Origin: Bacillus sp. ISL-51
GTDB lineage: Bacteria > Bacillota > Bacilli > Bacillales > Bacillaceae
NCBI RefSeq assembly: GCF_018613535.1
Contig: NZ_JAGGQB010000011.1
Span: 1 to 64,000 of the forward strand
Reading direction: 5' to 3'
DNA length: 64,000 bases
The first letter of the stretch is position 1, and every line of letters begins with the position of its first letter. The notes under the pieces were generated by a model that made no database searches, was not told the DNA's origin, and saw only the letters and a program-made list of their open reading frames with translations. This document shows positions 26,791-35,083 of this stretch, piece after piece. The translations under genes and the position numbers were made by a program.

Positions 26791-27792
26791 TTACCCGGAA
26801 TGCCTTGCCATAAGAGAGGGCTTATAGCGGTGCATCCACTCTGCTTCTGATTCTTTTTTTTGGATTTGACGGAGAAGAATGTCAGCCGCTCCTTTGGCCA
26901 TTTCAACCGCAGGCTGGACAATGGTCGTAACCGGCGGGGTAAAGAAACTGGCAAAGGAAACTTCGTCGATTCCGATGACCGCTGCATCCTCTGGAATGGC
27001 CATGTTTTTTTCTTTCATATACTTTAAAGCCTCAACGAGCACAATATCGTTTCCTGCCAATATCGCTTCCGGCGGTGTGTTCAGTGCAAACAGCTCCGAA
27101 AGCGCTCTTGGAATATCATCTGTATCTGCCGTTTTGATGTACTCTTCACGAATCGGAAGTCCATGCCTTTCCAGCGCCTTCTTGTATCCTTCGATTCTTT
27201 CTACCCTGGGACTGATCTTGCGAATAATAGATGTGGTAATGATGGCGATCCTGTGCAAACCTTTCTCCGCAAACCGGTCAACAGCAAGCTTTGCTGCATA
27301 ATGGTTATCAAGCATGACCGTCTGAATCCCGAGCTCTTCAATCGTTCGGTCCATAAATACAATCGGAAACTCATCGCGTTTCATCTTTTCATACAGTGAA
27401 AGATTCTCGCCTGTTGGAAAAATAATAATGCCATCCACCTGCTTGGCACGCAGCATTTCAATATACTTCTTTTCTTTAGCAGGCTCGTCATCCGCATTGC
27501 AGACAATAATATGAAATCCTTGTTCATGGAAATAGTCTTCAATTGCCCGGATGACTTGGGTGGAAAAGGTGTGAAGGATATTGGCGACTACTACTCCGAC
27601 TGTAAACGTTGATTTCTGCTTTAAGCTGCGGGCTACAAAGTTTGGCTGATAATTCAGCTCCTGAATGGCTGCCTCTATTTTTTGTTTCGTTTTTTCACTC
27701 ATATAATCAAAGCGCCGGTTTAAAAATTGAGATACGGTACTTTTAGAAACGTTTGCATGTTTAGCTACATCAGCGATTGTAATGGTTTTCAT
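26791..27792 (-). CDS. kdgR: LacI-family repressor KdgR
   Basis: A 333-residue LacI/GalR regulator. The N-terminal helix-turn-helix is TIADVAKHANVSKSTVSQFL (residues 4-23), followed by the hinge-helix region (FVARSLKQKS) and a periplasmic-binding-protein-like ligand domain (VGVVVANILHTFSTQVIRAIE; GIDEVSFASFFTPPVTTI). It closely resembles B. subtilis KdgR, the repressor of ketodeoxygluconate use. It is intact and lies 86 bp after uxuB in the same direction, so it is probably part of the operon it controls. Palindromes with TAAACCG half-sites at 26763 and 32439 are the likely operators, and KDG the likely inducer. Confidence 0.85.
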   Translation of the reverse strand: MKTITIADVAKHANVSKSTVSQFLNRRFDYMSEKTKQKIEAAIQELNYQPNFVARSLKQKSTFTVGVVVANILHTFSTQVIRAIEDYFHEQGFHIIVCNADDEPAKEKKYIEMLRAKQVDGIIIFPTGENLSLYEKMKRDEFPIVFMDRTIEELGIQTVMLDNHYAAKLAVDRFAEKGLHRIAIITTSIIRKISPRVERIEGYKKALERHGLPIREEYIKTADTDDIPRALSELFALNTPPEAILAGNDIVLVEALKYMKEKNMAIPEDAAVIGIDEVSFASFFTPPVTTIVQPAVEMAKGAADILLRQIQKKESEAEWMHRYKPSLMARHSG

Positions 27793-27878
27793 AAGTCATC
27801 CCCGTCTGCCTTCATTTTTCATTAGTATAAGCCAGAAATAAACTCATTACAAACTAGACAGGGAGACTGGTATATCCG

Positions 27879-28715
27879 TTAAACTCCGGAATATGCCATA
27901 AATCCTCCATCAACAGGGATGGTAATTCCCGTTACAAAACTTGAGTATGATTCATCCGCCAGCCAAAGCAGCGTTCCCAGCAAGTCCTCCGGTTTCCCGA
28001 AGCGTTTAATCGGTGTACCGGCAATGATTTTGTTGGAGCGGTCCGTATAGCTCCCATCTTCATTTATCAACAAATCGTGATTTTGTTTGGTGAGAAAGAA
28101 TCCTGGTGCAATCGCGTTGACCCGCAAACCGGTTTCTGCGAAATGAACCGCCATCCACAATGTAAAATTATTAATTGACGCTTTGGCCGCACTGTAGGCC
28201 GGAACCTTCGTCATAGGTGAATAGGCACTCATGGATGAAATGTTGATAATCGACGGTGACTCAGCCTTCAGAAGGTCTTTGCCAAACACCTGAGAAGCGA
28301 GAAATGACCCCGTAAAGTTTGTAGAGAATACGGTGGCAAATCCGTTCTCATCCATATCAAAGAAGGATGTTCCTTCCCCCTCTTCTTCATAAGTCTCACA
28401 ATCAGTGATAGCATCCGGATGGTTTCCTCCCGCTCCATTGATTAAAAGATCGATGGAGCCAAACCGTTCAAGAATCTTATCTTTTGCTTTTTTCAATGAT
28501 CCGCAATCCAAGACGTCAGCAGAAACAGAAAGAGCAGTTCCGCCGGCCTCCGTAATGTCGTTCACGACGCGCTGTCCTTTTTCGGCACTTCGGTTCACTA
28601 TCGCGATTTTCATGTTGTGGCGGGCAAGTTCTTTTGCCATCGCTGAACAGAGCACACCGCTTCCGCCTGTTATGACAGCGGCTTTACCGGACAAGTTTTC
28701 ATGAATCGGTATCAT
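27879..28715 (-). CDS. uxuB: D-mannonate oxidoreductase UxuB (SDR type)
   Basis: A 278-residue short-chain dehydrogenase that interconverts D-fructuronate and D-mannonate using NAD(H). The start is the ATG at 28715 after GAGGCGG; an upstream in-frame extension covers the uxuA end. Cofactor motif [15 protein letters not shown] near residues 18-32, NGAGG near 90, catalytic Ser in INISSMSAY, and YSAAK (Tyr and Lys) near 170-174. The C-terminal [12 protein letters not shown] is standard for the family. It matches B. subtilis YjmF and is intact. The uxuA remnant stops at 28712, overlapping by four bases. It lacks a functional partner here because uxuA and the importer are broken. Confidence 0.87.
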   Translation of the reverse strand: MIPIHENLSGKAAVITGGSGVLCSAMAKELARHNMKIAIVNRSAEKGQRVVNDITEAGGTALSVSADVLDCGSLKKAKDKILERFGSIDLLINGAGGNHPDAITDCETYEEEGEGTSFFDMDENGFATVFSTNFTGSFLASQVFGKDLLKAESPSIINISSMSAYSPMTKVPAYSAAKASINNFTLWMAVHFAETGLRVNAIAPGFFLTKQNHDLLINEDGSYTDRSNKIIAGTPIKRFGKPEDLLGTLLWLADESYSSFVTGITIPVDGGFMAYSGV

Positions 28716-29779
28716 ACTTCCGCCTCTTTTTTCACCAAAGACGCATAGGCATCCCACAGTCCGTTCAAGTACATAATCCCTAAAGCGCGATCATACATAC
28801 CATAACCCGGTCGGCATTGTTCACCCCATATATGGCGGCCGTGATCCGGTCTTACATACCCTTTGTAACCTTGGTTGTGAAGTTCTTCTACTACACCTTG
28901 GATATTGATGGACATCCTTTGTCAGATGAGAAGTTTCTACAAAATCACCGGTATCATAAAAATCTTTACATTACGTATGTGTGAGAATGGAGCAATGCCG
29001 GCATAGTGTTTTGCGATCTCCGCCATGTCATTGGCGGGATTCGCACCCATTGAGCCTGTGCACAACGTGATGCAGTTGGCCGGTGAATCTGATATCGCCC
29101 GAAGCTTTTCGTAGCTTTTTGCCCCGGTCATAGCCAAAAATAGACCAAGGCGGATCATCGGGATGAATAGCCATTTGAATGCCATGCGCTTCAGCAACCG
29201 GCAGAATCTCTTCTAAAAAGAATGTCAGATTGGCCCAAAGCTGTTCTTCATCGACCGTTTTGTAGGCTTCAAACAGCTCTTGAATCCGTATCATTTTTTC
29301 CGGCTCCCATCCTGGAAGCGTCATATCGGAGGCTTCCGCCACCATGCGGATCAGCTCTTGGGGCTCCAAGCTCTCTACTTTTGCTTTTTCAAAAAACAAA
29401 GCGGTTGAACCGTCTTCCAGCGGTCGGAACATATCGGTGCGGGTCCAGTCAAAAATCGGCATGAAATTGTAGCAGATCACTTTTACGCCAAATTCGGAAA
29501 GGTTGCGAATGGTTTGCTGATAGTTTTCAATGTACTGGCCGCGTTCTTCATTTCCGAGTTTGATCGCTTCATGAACATTCACGCTTTCTACAACTTCTGC
29601 ATGAAACCCATGGGATTGAATATATTCGACTTCCGCTTTAATTTCTTCTTTCCCCCACACTTCACCCGGCTGCTTATGGTGGAGGGCCCAGACGACGCCT
29701 TTAACTCCTGGAATCTGTTTGACTGGTCAAGTGTTACGGTATCATTGCCTTGTCCGTACCATCGAAACGTGATATTCAA
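28712..29779 (-). pseudogene. uxuA: Broken mannonate dehydratase gene uxuA
   Basis: The minus strand encodes a near-complete mannonate dehydratase spread over several frames. A TTG start at 29779 gives NITFRWYGQGNDTVTLDQ, then a one-base loss near 29728. IPGVKGVVWALHHKQPGEVW continues through HPDDPPWSIFG, then a lesion near 29120 loses the PRI segment. AISDSPANCITLCTGSMGAN runs to RNVKI, followed by frameshifts near 28965 and 28918, and finally [21 protein letters not shown] to the stop at 28712. The enzyme would have converted D-mannonate to 2-keto-3-deoxygluconate. At least four frame breaks make function impossible. It sits between kdgA (stop two bases before its TTG) and uxuB. Confidence 0.92.
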
Positions 29780-29780
29780 G

Positions 29781-30416
29781 TTACACCCCCGTATATTCAG
29801 ACTTCTTGCTGACGTATTCTCTGCTGAGTGACACAGCTGCTTCATATCCGCCCTTTTGATAGGCCTTGGTTAAATCGCTCCCCACACCGACAGCAACCGC
29901 TCCGGCACTCAGCCAATCATTCATATTATTCAATGAAATGCCGCCTGTCGGCATGATGCGGACATTGGGCAGAGGTCCATTTACTGACTTGATAAATGAG
30001 GGATCAAATGTAATGGCAGGAAACAGCTTCATTACATCACATCCGGCTTCAAGCGCCGATGCCATATCCGAAATGCTCATGCACCCTGGCAAATAAGGAA
30101 CGCTGTACAGGTTGCAAAGAGACGCAATGTCCTTTACAAAATGAGAACTGACGATAAATGTCGCTCCGGATAAAATGGCATGTCTTGCTGTTTCTGTATC
30201 CATCACAGAACCTGCTCCAAGAAGAACATCCATATGACGCAGCTCCTTAAAGACGTCTTCCACTTCAGGAGTTGTATATGTAAGCTCGATTGCATTGATC
30301 CCCCCCGAGATGGCCGCTTTTGATACTTGTATCGCTTCATGGCTGTTCTGACCGCGGACGACCGCCACTACTTTTTCTTCCAAAAGCTGCTGGTAAACGA
30401 AGTATTTAGGCAGCAT
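29781..30416 (-). CDS. kdgA: 2-keto-3-deoxy-6-phosphogluconate aldolase KdgA
   Basis: A 211-residue class I aldolase cleaving KDPG into pyruvate and glyceraldehyde-3-phosphate. The ATG at 30416 follows AAAGGAGGAG; two in-frame codon choices upstream lack this spacing. Family features: VVAVVRGQ near residue 20, IELTYTTP with the catalytic Glu near 46, GAGSV near 72, and the Schiff-base lysine in DVMKLFPA near 130, then PTGGI for phosphate binding. It is intact, in contrast to the genes on both sides. Its ribosome binding site directly abuts the truncated end of the dehydrogenase remnant. Works with kdgK in the lower hexuronate pathway. Confidence 0.92.
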   Translation of the reverse strand: MLPKYFVYQQLLEEKVVAVVRGQNSHEAIQVSKAAISGGINAIELTYTTPEVEDVFKELRHMDVLLGAGSVMDTETARHAILSGATFIVSSHFVKDIASLCNLYSVPYLPGCMSISDMASALEAGCDVMKLFPAITFDPSFIKSVNGPLPNVRIMPTGGISLNNMNDWLSAGAVAVGVGSDLTKAYQKGGYEAAVSLSREYVSKKSEYTGV

Positions 30417-30433
30417 GTTCACTCCTCCTTTAA

Positions 30434-31380
30434 TCAAACGTATGAAAACGTATGAGTAACGAGCCCGTTATGCGTTAATCTGCCTTCATTCAGTAACTCT
30501 ATCACTCTCGGAAACTGATGTGTTTGCAGTCTGGAACCGGTTATCGTGACTTCCTTTTTCGTAATCGGCAGCTGTGAAATAGCTGAAGCATTTTCATCAA
30601 ATCCAAGAACAACCACATGTCCGGCCGGAGAAACCGCCTCAATGGAAAGTGCGAAAGTGGCTGGGAGGCAAACGGCATCAATGACCACGTTGGCTCCTTC
30701 ATTTCCGGTCCATTCATGAACTCTCCGAATGATATCTTCTTTTTGTACATTTACGATACGGTCCGCACCGTTTTCTTTGGCAAACGCTAAACGCTCTTCA
30801 TTTAAGTCGGTCACCATGACTGAAGCGCCCTGCAGCTTAGCCATTTTTAATATGCAGATTCCGATGGGGCCCGCCCCCTGGATCAGAACAGTGTCTCCTT
30901 GTTCCACCTGTCCCCTCCATACCGCTTGAGCGCCTATAGTGTAGGGTTCTGCCATGACAGCTTCTTCCCACGGCAAATAGGCTGATACCGCATGCAGCTG
31001 CTTTTCCGGCAGCACAACATATTCCCGCATCCCGCCTTCTTCATGAACACCGAAGACAGAAAGCTTTTCACAAACATTCGGCCGCCCTTTTCTGCAGGCA
31101 TAGCATGTTCCGCAGTAAGATATCGGCTCAACAACTACATGGTCACCTATCTTAAGATGCCGGACACTAGGGCCAATCTCTTTTACTTCACCTGTTACTT
31201 CATGCCCAATGACTCTCGGCAGTGAAGCCAATGGATTTGTGCCATGATAAATATGCAGATCTGAACCGCAAATTCCCACCCGTTTACTTGGACGAGAACG
31301 TCATCGGCTTGAATGACGGCTGGCTTTTCTGCCTCCGTTATCACCAAGTCATACGCTCTCCGTACTTGAACCGCTTTCAT
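30434..31380 (-). pseudogene. yjmD: Broken zinc-type alcohol dehydrogenase (YjmD-like)
   Basis: The start MKAVQVRRAYDLVI at 31380 runs to VLVQV, where one base is missing (near 31284). The next frame continues [23 protein letters not shown], the structural-zinc cysteines [15 protein letters not shown], the Rossmann motif GAGPIG and INRLTHNG-like sequence to VTHTFSYV and an early stop. The last roughly 50 codons of the family are absent. The junction holds a direct repeat of CATACGTTT, suggesting a slippage deletion. In B. subtilis yjmD lies in the hexuronate operon next to uxuA. Its exact substrate is not known to me. Two independent lesions make it a pseudogene. Confidence 0.88.
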
Positions 31381-31446
31381 TTTCTCACCTGCTTTTTAAG
31401 AATTTATCCCCGCACTGCCGATCGGTTCTTATTTTGATTTTTAACC

Positions 31447-32403
31447 TTAACGCTCAACCACCGTCTCTTTGTTAACAAATGTTAAAACCTCTTCCAAAAG
31501 GGGCAGCCCCTCATTATCACCGGAAACTGTTGTAACAAGCGCACCGACCGCATTGGCAAACTCCAGACGTTTCTCAGGTTCAAATTTATGCAGATAACTG
31601 TATAAGTAGCCGGCATCAAAGCCATCACCCGCTCCAACCGTATCAGCAGTTGCTACCGAAAATGCTTCCTTTTCGATCCACTGATTTTCACTATACAGAG
31701 CTGATCCTTTTGCTCCGTCTTTAATGACAAGCTGACTGATAGAATATTTCTTTGCAAAAACAGTTAATTCTTCGTTTTCCTCAGTTCCTATGATGTTTTT
31801 CATTTCATCACGTCCTGTCAGCAGAATATCAATATATGGGAAGACCGTTTGGTAAGCTGCCCGTGCATCTTCAATCGTCCACAGTTTTAGCCGGACGTTC
31901 GGATCAAAGGATATAAGGATTCCTTTTTCTTTCGCCATGAAGAGCACTTTTTGAACAATATCCAAGTTTTTGCGGTCAATCGCCATAAATACCCCGGTAA
32001 GATGAACAATATCAATGCCTCTAAACATCTCTTCAGTAATATCTTCCGGTTCAAGTGTTAGGACAGGGGAGTTGTAACGATAATAAAAGGTCTTGCCTGC
32101 TCCGTCTTCTCTGATCTCCTTTACATTTAAAGAAGTGGGATAGCCTTCAACATAGGTGACGTCAGTCATATCGACTCCTTCTCCTTTAGCAAAGCTATAG
32201 ATCACTCTGCCAAACTCATCCTTTCCCAGCCGGCTGATCCACTTTGAATAAAGACCCAGCCTTGCACAGGCAATGGCGAAATTCAATTCTGCTCCGCCTG
32301 CTTTTCTTTCAAAATGAGTAACAAAACGCAAAGGTCCTGTACTCGCGGGATTTAAGGTGATCATCGCATCACCTATAGTTAAAATTCCATATTTGGTTGA
32401 CAC
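31447..32403 (-). CDS. kdgK: 2-keto-3-deoxygluconate kinase KdgK
   Basis: A 318-residue PfkB-family sugar kinase that phosphorylates KDG to KDPG, the substrate of KdgA encoded downstream. It starts at a GTG (32403) seven bases after AAAGGAG. PfkB signatures: GGAELNFAIACARLG near residues 36-50 and the C-terminal anion-hole and base motif DTVGAGDGFDAGYL near 258-271 (catalytic Asp in GAGD). It is the first gene of the operon and lies just behind a 27-bp palindromic operator. The coding sequence is intact. Confidence 0.9.
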   Translation of the reverse strand: MSTKYGILTIGDAMITLNPASTGPLRFVTHFERKAGGAELNFAIACARLGLYSKWISRLGKDEFGRVIYSFAKGEGVDMTDVTYVEGYPTSLNVKEIREDGAGKTFYYRYNSPVLTLEPEDITEEMFRGIDIVHLTGVFMAIDRKNLDIVQKVLFMAKEKGILISFDPNVRLKLWTIEDARAAYQTVFPYIDILLTGRDEMKNIIGTEENEELTVFAKKYSISQLVIKDGAKGSALYSENQWIEKEAFSVATADTVGAGDGFDAGYLYSYLHKFEPEKRLEFANAVGALVTTVSGDNEGLPLLEEVLTFVNKETVVER

Positions 32404-32438
32404 ATCTATACTCCTTTCATTTCGATATCGAATAGGAA

Positions 32439-32465
32439 CTAAATCGGTTTAGTAAACCGATTTAG
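32439..32465 (-). promoter_or_regulatory. KdgR-type double operator at the kdgK promoter
   Basis: CTAAATCGGTTTA, a single G, then TAAACCGATTTAG form a perfect 27-bp palindrome. Each half is itself a LacI-like site (TAAATCGGTTTA and TAAACCGATTTA) with a central CG, like the single TAAACCGGTTTA at 26763. It lies about 35 bp before the GTG and downstream of a TATAAA/TAAAGT-type -10 region, a position suited to repression. Confidence 0.75.
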
Positions 32466-32614
32466 CAACACTTTATATGAAAAATCTTACAAATACAAGT
32501 AAAAATACTTTAAATTCAGAAAAATCTGTTTGCGATTCTGTAATCCTTCATGTTTCCTTACTGTCAGTGTATCATCGGCAAAAAAGGCACCCCTTCTAAG
32601 ATTACGATTACAAG

Positions 32615-32647
32615 AAAAATCCCCGCTTTTTGTGCGGGGATTTTTCT
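32615..32647. terminator. Terminator between alsT and kdgK
   Basis: AAAAATCCCCGC / GCGGGGATTTTT with a short loop and T runs on both strands. It acts as a second terminator after alsT. Confidence 0.8.
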
Positions 32648-32682
32648 TCAGCATTAAAAGCCCGGAAGATAGCTTTGACATA

Positions 32683-32710
32683 AGAAAAACCCCTTTACAG
32701 GGGTTTTTCA
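32683..32710. terminator. Terminator of alsT
   Basis: AAAAACCCC-TTTACA-GGGGTTTTT is immediately downstream of the alsT stop, in a bidirectional form. Confidence 0.85.
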
Positions 32711-32728
32711 GGTGCAGTTTCATGCTGT

Positions 32729-34141
32729 TCAATTTGCAGCTTTATGCTCAGAGCCTGTCTGCTCTTCTTCTTCCCATGTTTCAATATGTTTCAGCTCGGG
32801 AATGTTCTTCGCTTTAAATACAGGATCAAGGCCTTTTTTGCGCTGAACGGCATAATCTTTATAGACCTTATATGCCACATTAGACAGCAGCAGTATCGCA
32901 ATCAAGTTAGTCAGCGCCAATAAGCCCATAAACAAGTTTGCCATATCCCATACAATTTGGAAATTGGCTACACATCCGTATACAACCATTGCGATAACAA
33001 AAATGCGGTAAATATTGAGCCATGTTTTGCTTGTTTTGATAAATTCAATATTTGTTTCCCCATAATAATAGTTGCCGACAACCGAACTGAATGCGAATAA
33101 AAACATTGCAATCGCAATAAAAGTCGGCGCCCAGCTTCCGATATGGTGCTGTAAAGCGGCCTGTGTCACTTGGATGCCGTCGCCTTTAGGCGTTACGCTG
33201 TACAATAAAATAATGAATGCTGTCGAAGTACAAACGATAAACGTATCAAAAAATACGCCGAGAGTCTGAATTAATCCCTGCTTTGCCGGATGTGACACGT
33301 GTGCAGTTGCTGCGGCATTCGGCGCGCTCCCCATACCGGCTTCATTTGAGAACAGCCCGCGCTGCGCTCCGATAATAATAATGCTTCCTAAACTTCCTCC
33401 TGCAATTTGCTGAAGGCCAAACGCATTTTTCACGATCGTCATTAGCAGCTCCGGAACCGCCGTGATGTTCACAACAACAACATATAGGGCGATAATAATG
33501 TATAAACCCGCCATGACGGGAACGATTAATTGTGAAACAGAAACGACCCGTTTTAAACCGCCAAAAATAATAAATGCCGTTAGTACAGCTAAAATAACCG
33601 CAATAACCGTTTTATTTACATGGAATGCTTCGTCAAAAGCAACGGAAATGGTGTTTGACTGTACAGCATTAAAAATCAATCCGAATGAAACGGTAATCAA
33701 AACGGCAAATAAAACACCGAGCCAGCGCGCGCCGAGACCTTTTTGCATGTAGTAAGCAGGCCCGCCGCGGAAATCTTCACCGGAACGCACTTTATAAAGC
33801 TGCGCCAATGTGCTTTCCACAAAGCTTGAAGCCATTCCGACAATAGCCACAATCCACATCCAAAATACCGCTCCCGGACCGCCCGTTGCAATCGCTAAAG
33901 CGACACCGGTCAGGTTCCCGGTTCCGACACGCGAGGCTGCCGAGATAAAGAATGCCTGCATAGAGGAAACCCCTTTGGAAGGCCTCTCCCCCACAATTCT
34001 GAACATCTCAATAAAATAGTGAAATTGAACGAAACGAAAACGGAAAGTGAAAAACAATCCGATTCCTACTAAAATATAAACAAGATACTTCCAAATAAAA
34101 TCATTTGGAACATTAATAATATCTTTAATAAAAGCCTCCAT
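32729..34141 (-). CDS. alsT: Sodium:alanine/glutamine symporter AlsT
   Basis: A 470-residue AGCS-family membrane transporter with about ten helices. Family signatures are GTGNLTGVALAIATGGPGAVFWMW near residues 74-97 and RGLFSNEAGMGSAPNAAATA near 270-290. The ATG follows TAGGGAGGT. The cytoplasmic C-terminus is acidic. In B. subtilis AlsT takes up glutamine and alanine. A perfect match to the TnrA/GlnR consensus 45-61 bp upstream of the start indicates nitrogen control. It separates the accessory hexuronate operon from the conserved parCE block, as in the B. subtilis gene order. Confidence 0.93.
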   Translation of the reverse strand: MEAFIKDIINVPNDFIWKYLVYILVGIGLFFTFRFRFVQFHYFIEMFRIVGERPSKGVSSMQAFFISAASRVGTGNLTGVALAIATGGPGAVFWMWIVAIVGMASSFVESTLAQLYKVRSGEDFRGGPAYYMQKGLGARWLGVLFAVLITVSFGLIFNAVQSNTISVAFDEAFHVNKTVIAVILAVLTAFIIFGGLKRVVSVSQLIVPVMAGLYIIIALYVVVVNITAVPELLMTIVKNAFGLQQIAGGSLGSIIIIGAQRGLFSNEAGMGSAPNAAATAHVSHPAKQGLIQTLGVFFDTFIVCTSTAFIILLYSVTPKGDGIQVTQAALQHHIGSWAPTFIAIAMFLFAFSSVVGNYYYGETNIEFIKTSKTWLNIYRIFVIAMVVYGCVANFQIVWDMANLFMGLLALTNLIAILLLSNVAYKVYKDYAVQRKKGLDPVFKAKNIPELKHIETWEEEEQTGSEHKAAN

Positions 34142-34526
34142 GTGTAACCTCCCTATACATCTTTTACTGTGATTTTCGCTTCTTATGTTAGATTTTTTAA
34201 CACAACGAGTATTATTATATCACAACATCATTGATTGAGAAGTTTTTCAACAAAATTATTTGGTTTTTTACGTATCGTTATGCCTCGCTCTGTTTATCTG
34301 CAGTCTGAAAAAACCCGTCACATCTCAGCCTTTATTTGCATAAGATAATAAATATAGTCTCTACCCGCTTTCTTCGGCTTGCTGATAAAAAATGAGTGAA
34401 GTAACGGCTCAGATGTTATATACTTAACCAGGATAATATTTTTTAATTTATTAAATGAGGTTTACTTTCAGTTTGAATTAGGGTATTATAATAAAAATAT
34501 TCAGACTTATGAAGGGGGGAGAACAT
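34142..34526. other. Intergenic region between alsT and the divergent small membrane gene
   Basis: Apart from the TnrA/GlnR box, the region holds the alsT ribosome binding site and a TATAAT at 34487-34492 likely to be the -10 box of the rightward gene (a TTTACT lies 20 bp further upstream, too far for a strong sigma-A promoter). No ORF or RNA element is evident. Confidence 0.5.
34186..34202 (-). promoter_or_regulatory. TnrA/GlnR box upstream of alsT
   Basis: TGTTAGATTTTTTAACA matches TGTNA-N7-TNACA at every fixed position. It lies 45 bp upstream of the alsT start, where binding could repress or activate the gene according to nitrogen status. Confidence 0.7.
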
Positions 34527-34880
34527 TTGAAAAAGATCCTGTTTTTAAAGGCATCTATCCTATTTTTAGCGATTGCAAGCTTTCATTTGCTCTCCATTCC
34601 CCATGCGTTTGACACCGCTCATCATTTTAAAGCAGTAGCCGACCAGCAGGAAATGCACGAAATGAAGGCCGGCCAAAATGTCGATGATGAGAAAAAGTCT
34701 TTGACGGGCTCATTTATACTGACGGCGCTTTTTGCCGCTTCTGTCTCACTTATCGTGATAGCAGACAGAAAAAGTCCGTCTTCCAGGAGAAGACAGCGTA
34801 AAAAAAGCTTTTTGATCGCTAAATTTTATCAGTCCTCGTATTTCGATGAGCTTCATGTTCAACATCGCCTATCTGTGTAA
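34527..34880 (+). CDS. Small membrane protein at the ynfC position
   Basis: A 117-residue protein taken to start at the TTG at 34527, seven bases after GAAGGGGGGA; an ATG at 34509 overlaps that site and is unlikely. It has an N-terminal hydrophobic helix (ILFLKASILFLAIASFHLLS), a polar His/Glu-rich segment (HHFKAVADQQEMHEMKAG), a second helix (LTGSFILTALFAASVSLIVIA) and a basic tail (RKSPSSRRRQRKK). The two helices with basic ends suggest both termini are cytoplasmic. In B. subtilis ynfC lies between alsT and parC, but I cannot confirm homology. A 41-aa membrane peptide follows. Function unknown. Confidence 0.65.
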   Translation: MKKILFLKASILFLAIASFHLLSIPHAFDTAHHFKAVADQQEMHEMKAGQNVDDEKKSLTGSFILTALFAASVSLIVIADRKSPSSRRRQRKKSFLIAKFYQSSYFDELHVQHRLSV

Positions 34881-34904
34881 CATAAAATGAGGAGGTTGTT
34901 AAAC

Positions 34905-35030
34905 ATGTTGTTTATCTTACGAATGGTGATCTTAGGCTTATTCTCATTCACTGCGTTGAATTTATTTGTATGGCAGGGAATTGAAGTTGTTCACGCCATT
35001 ACCGATTTATTCGGCAGCCACGAAAGTTAA
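34905..35030 (+). CDS. 41-aa single-helix membrane peptide
   Basis: An ORF of 41 codons with a textbook ribosome binding site (AGGAGG, nine bases before the ATG), 24 bp after the preceding gene and directly before a terminator. The sequence is one hydrophobic helix (FILRMVILGLFSFTALNLFVW) with a short polar C-terminus ending GSHES. It is probably co-transcribed with the upstream two-helix protein and may act with it in the membrane. Too short for standard gene callers. Not recognised. Confidence 0.65.
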   Translation: MLFILRMVILGLFSFTALNLFVWQGIEVVHAITDLFGSHES

Positions 35031-35035
35031 ATTGT

Positions 35036-35076
35036 AAAACCCCCGCTCAAGTAAAATTGAGCGGGGGTATTTTATT
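35036..35076. terminator. Bidirectional terminator before parC
   Basis: ACCCCCGCTCAA / TTGAGCGGGGGT with flanking A/T runs, between the small membrane genes and the convergent parC. Confidence 0.9.
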
Positions 35077-35083
35077 TTTATTC

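Noticed and set aside
25635-31380. The frame breaks in the hexuronate operon as pure sequencing error.
   Set aside because: Several lesions are multi-codon deletions or stop codons, and flanking genes on both sides read cleanly for tens of kilobases; single-base losses alone cannot be excluded without reads.
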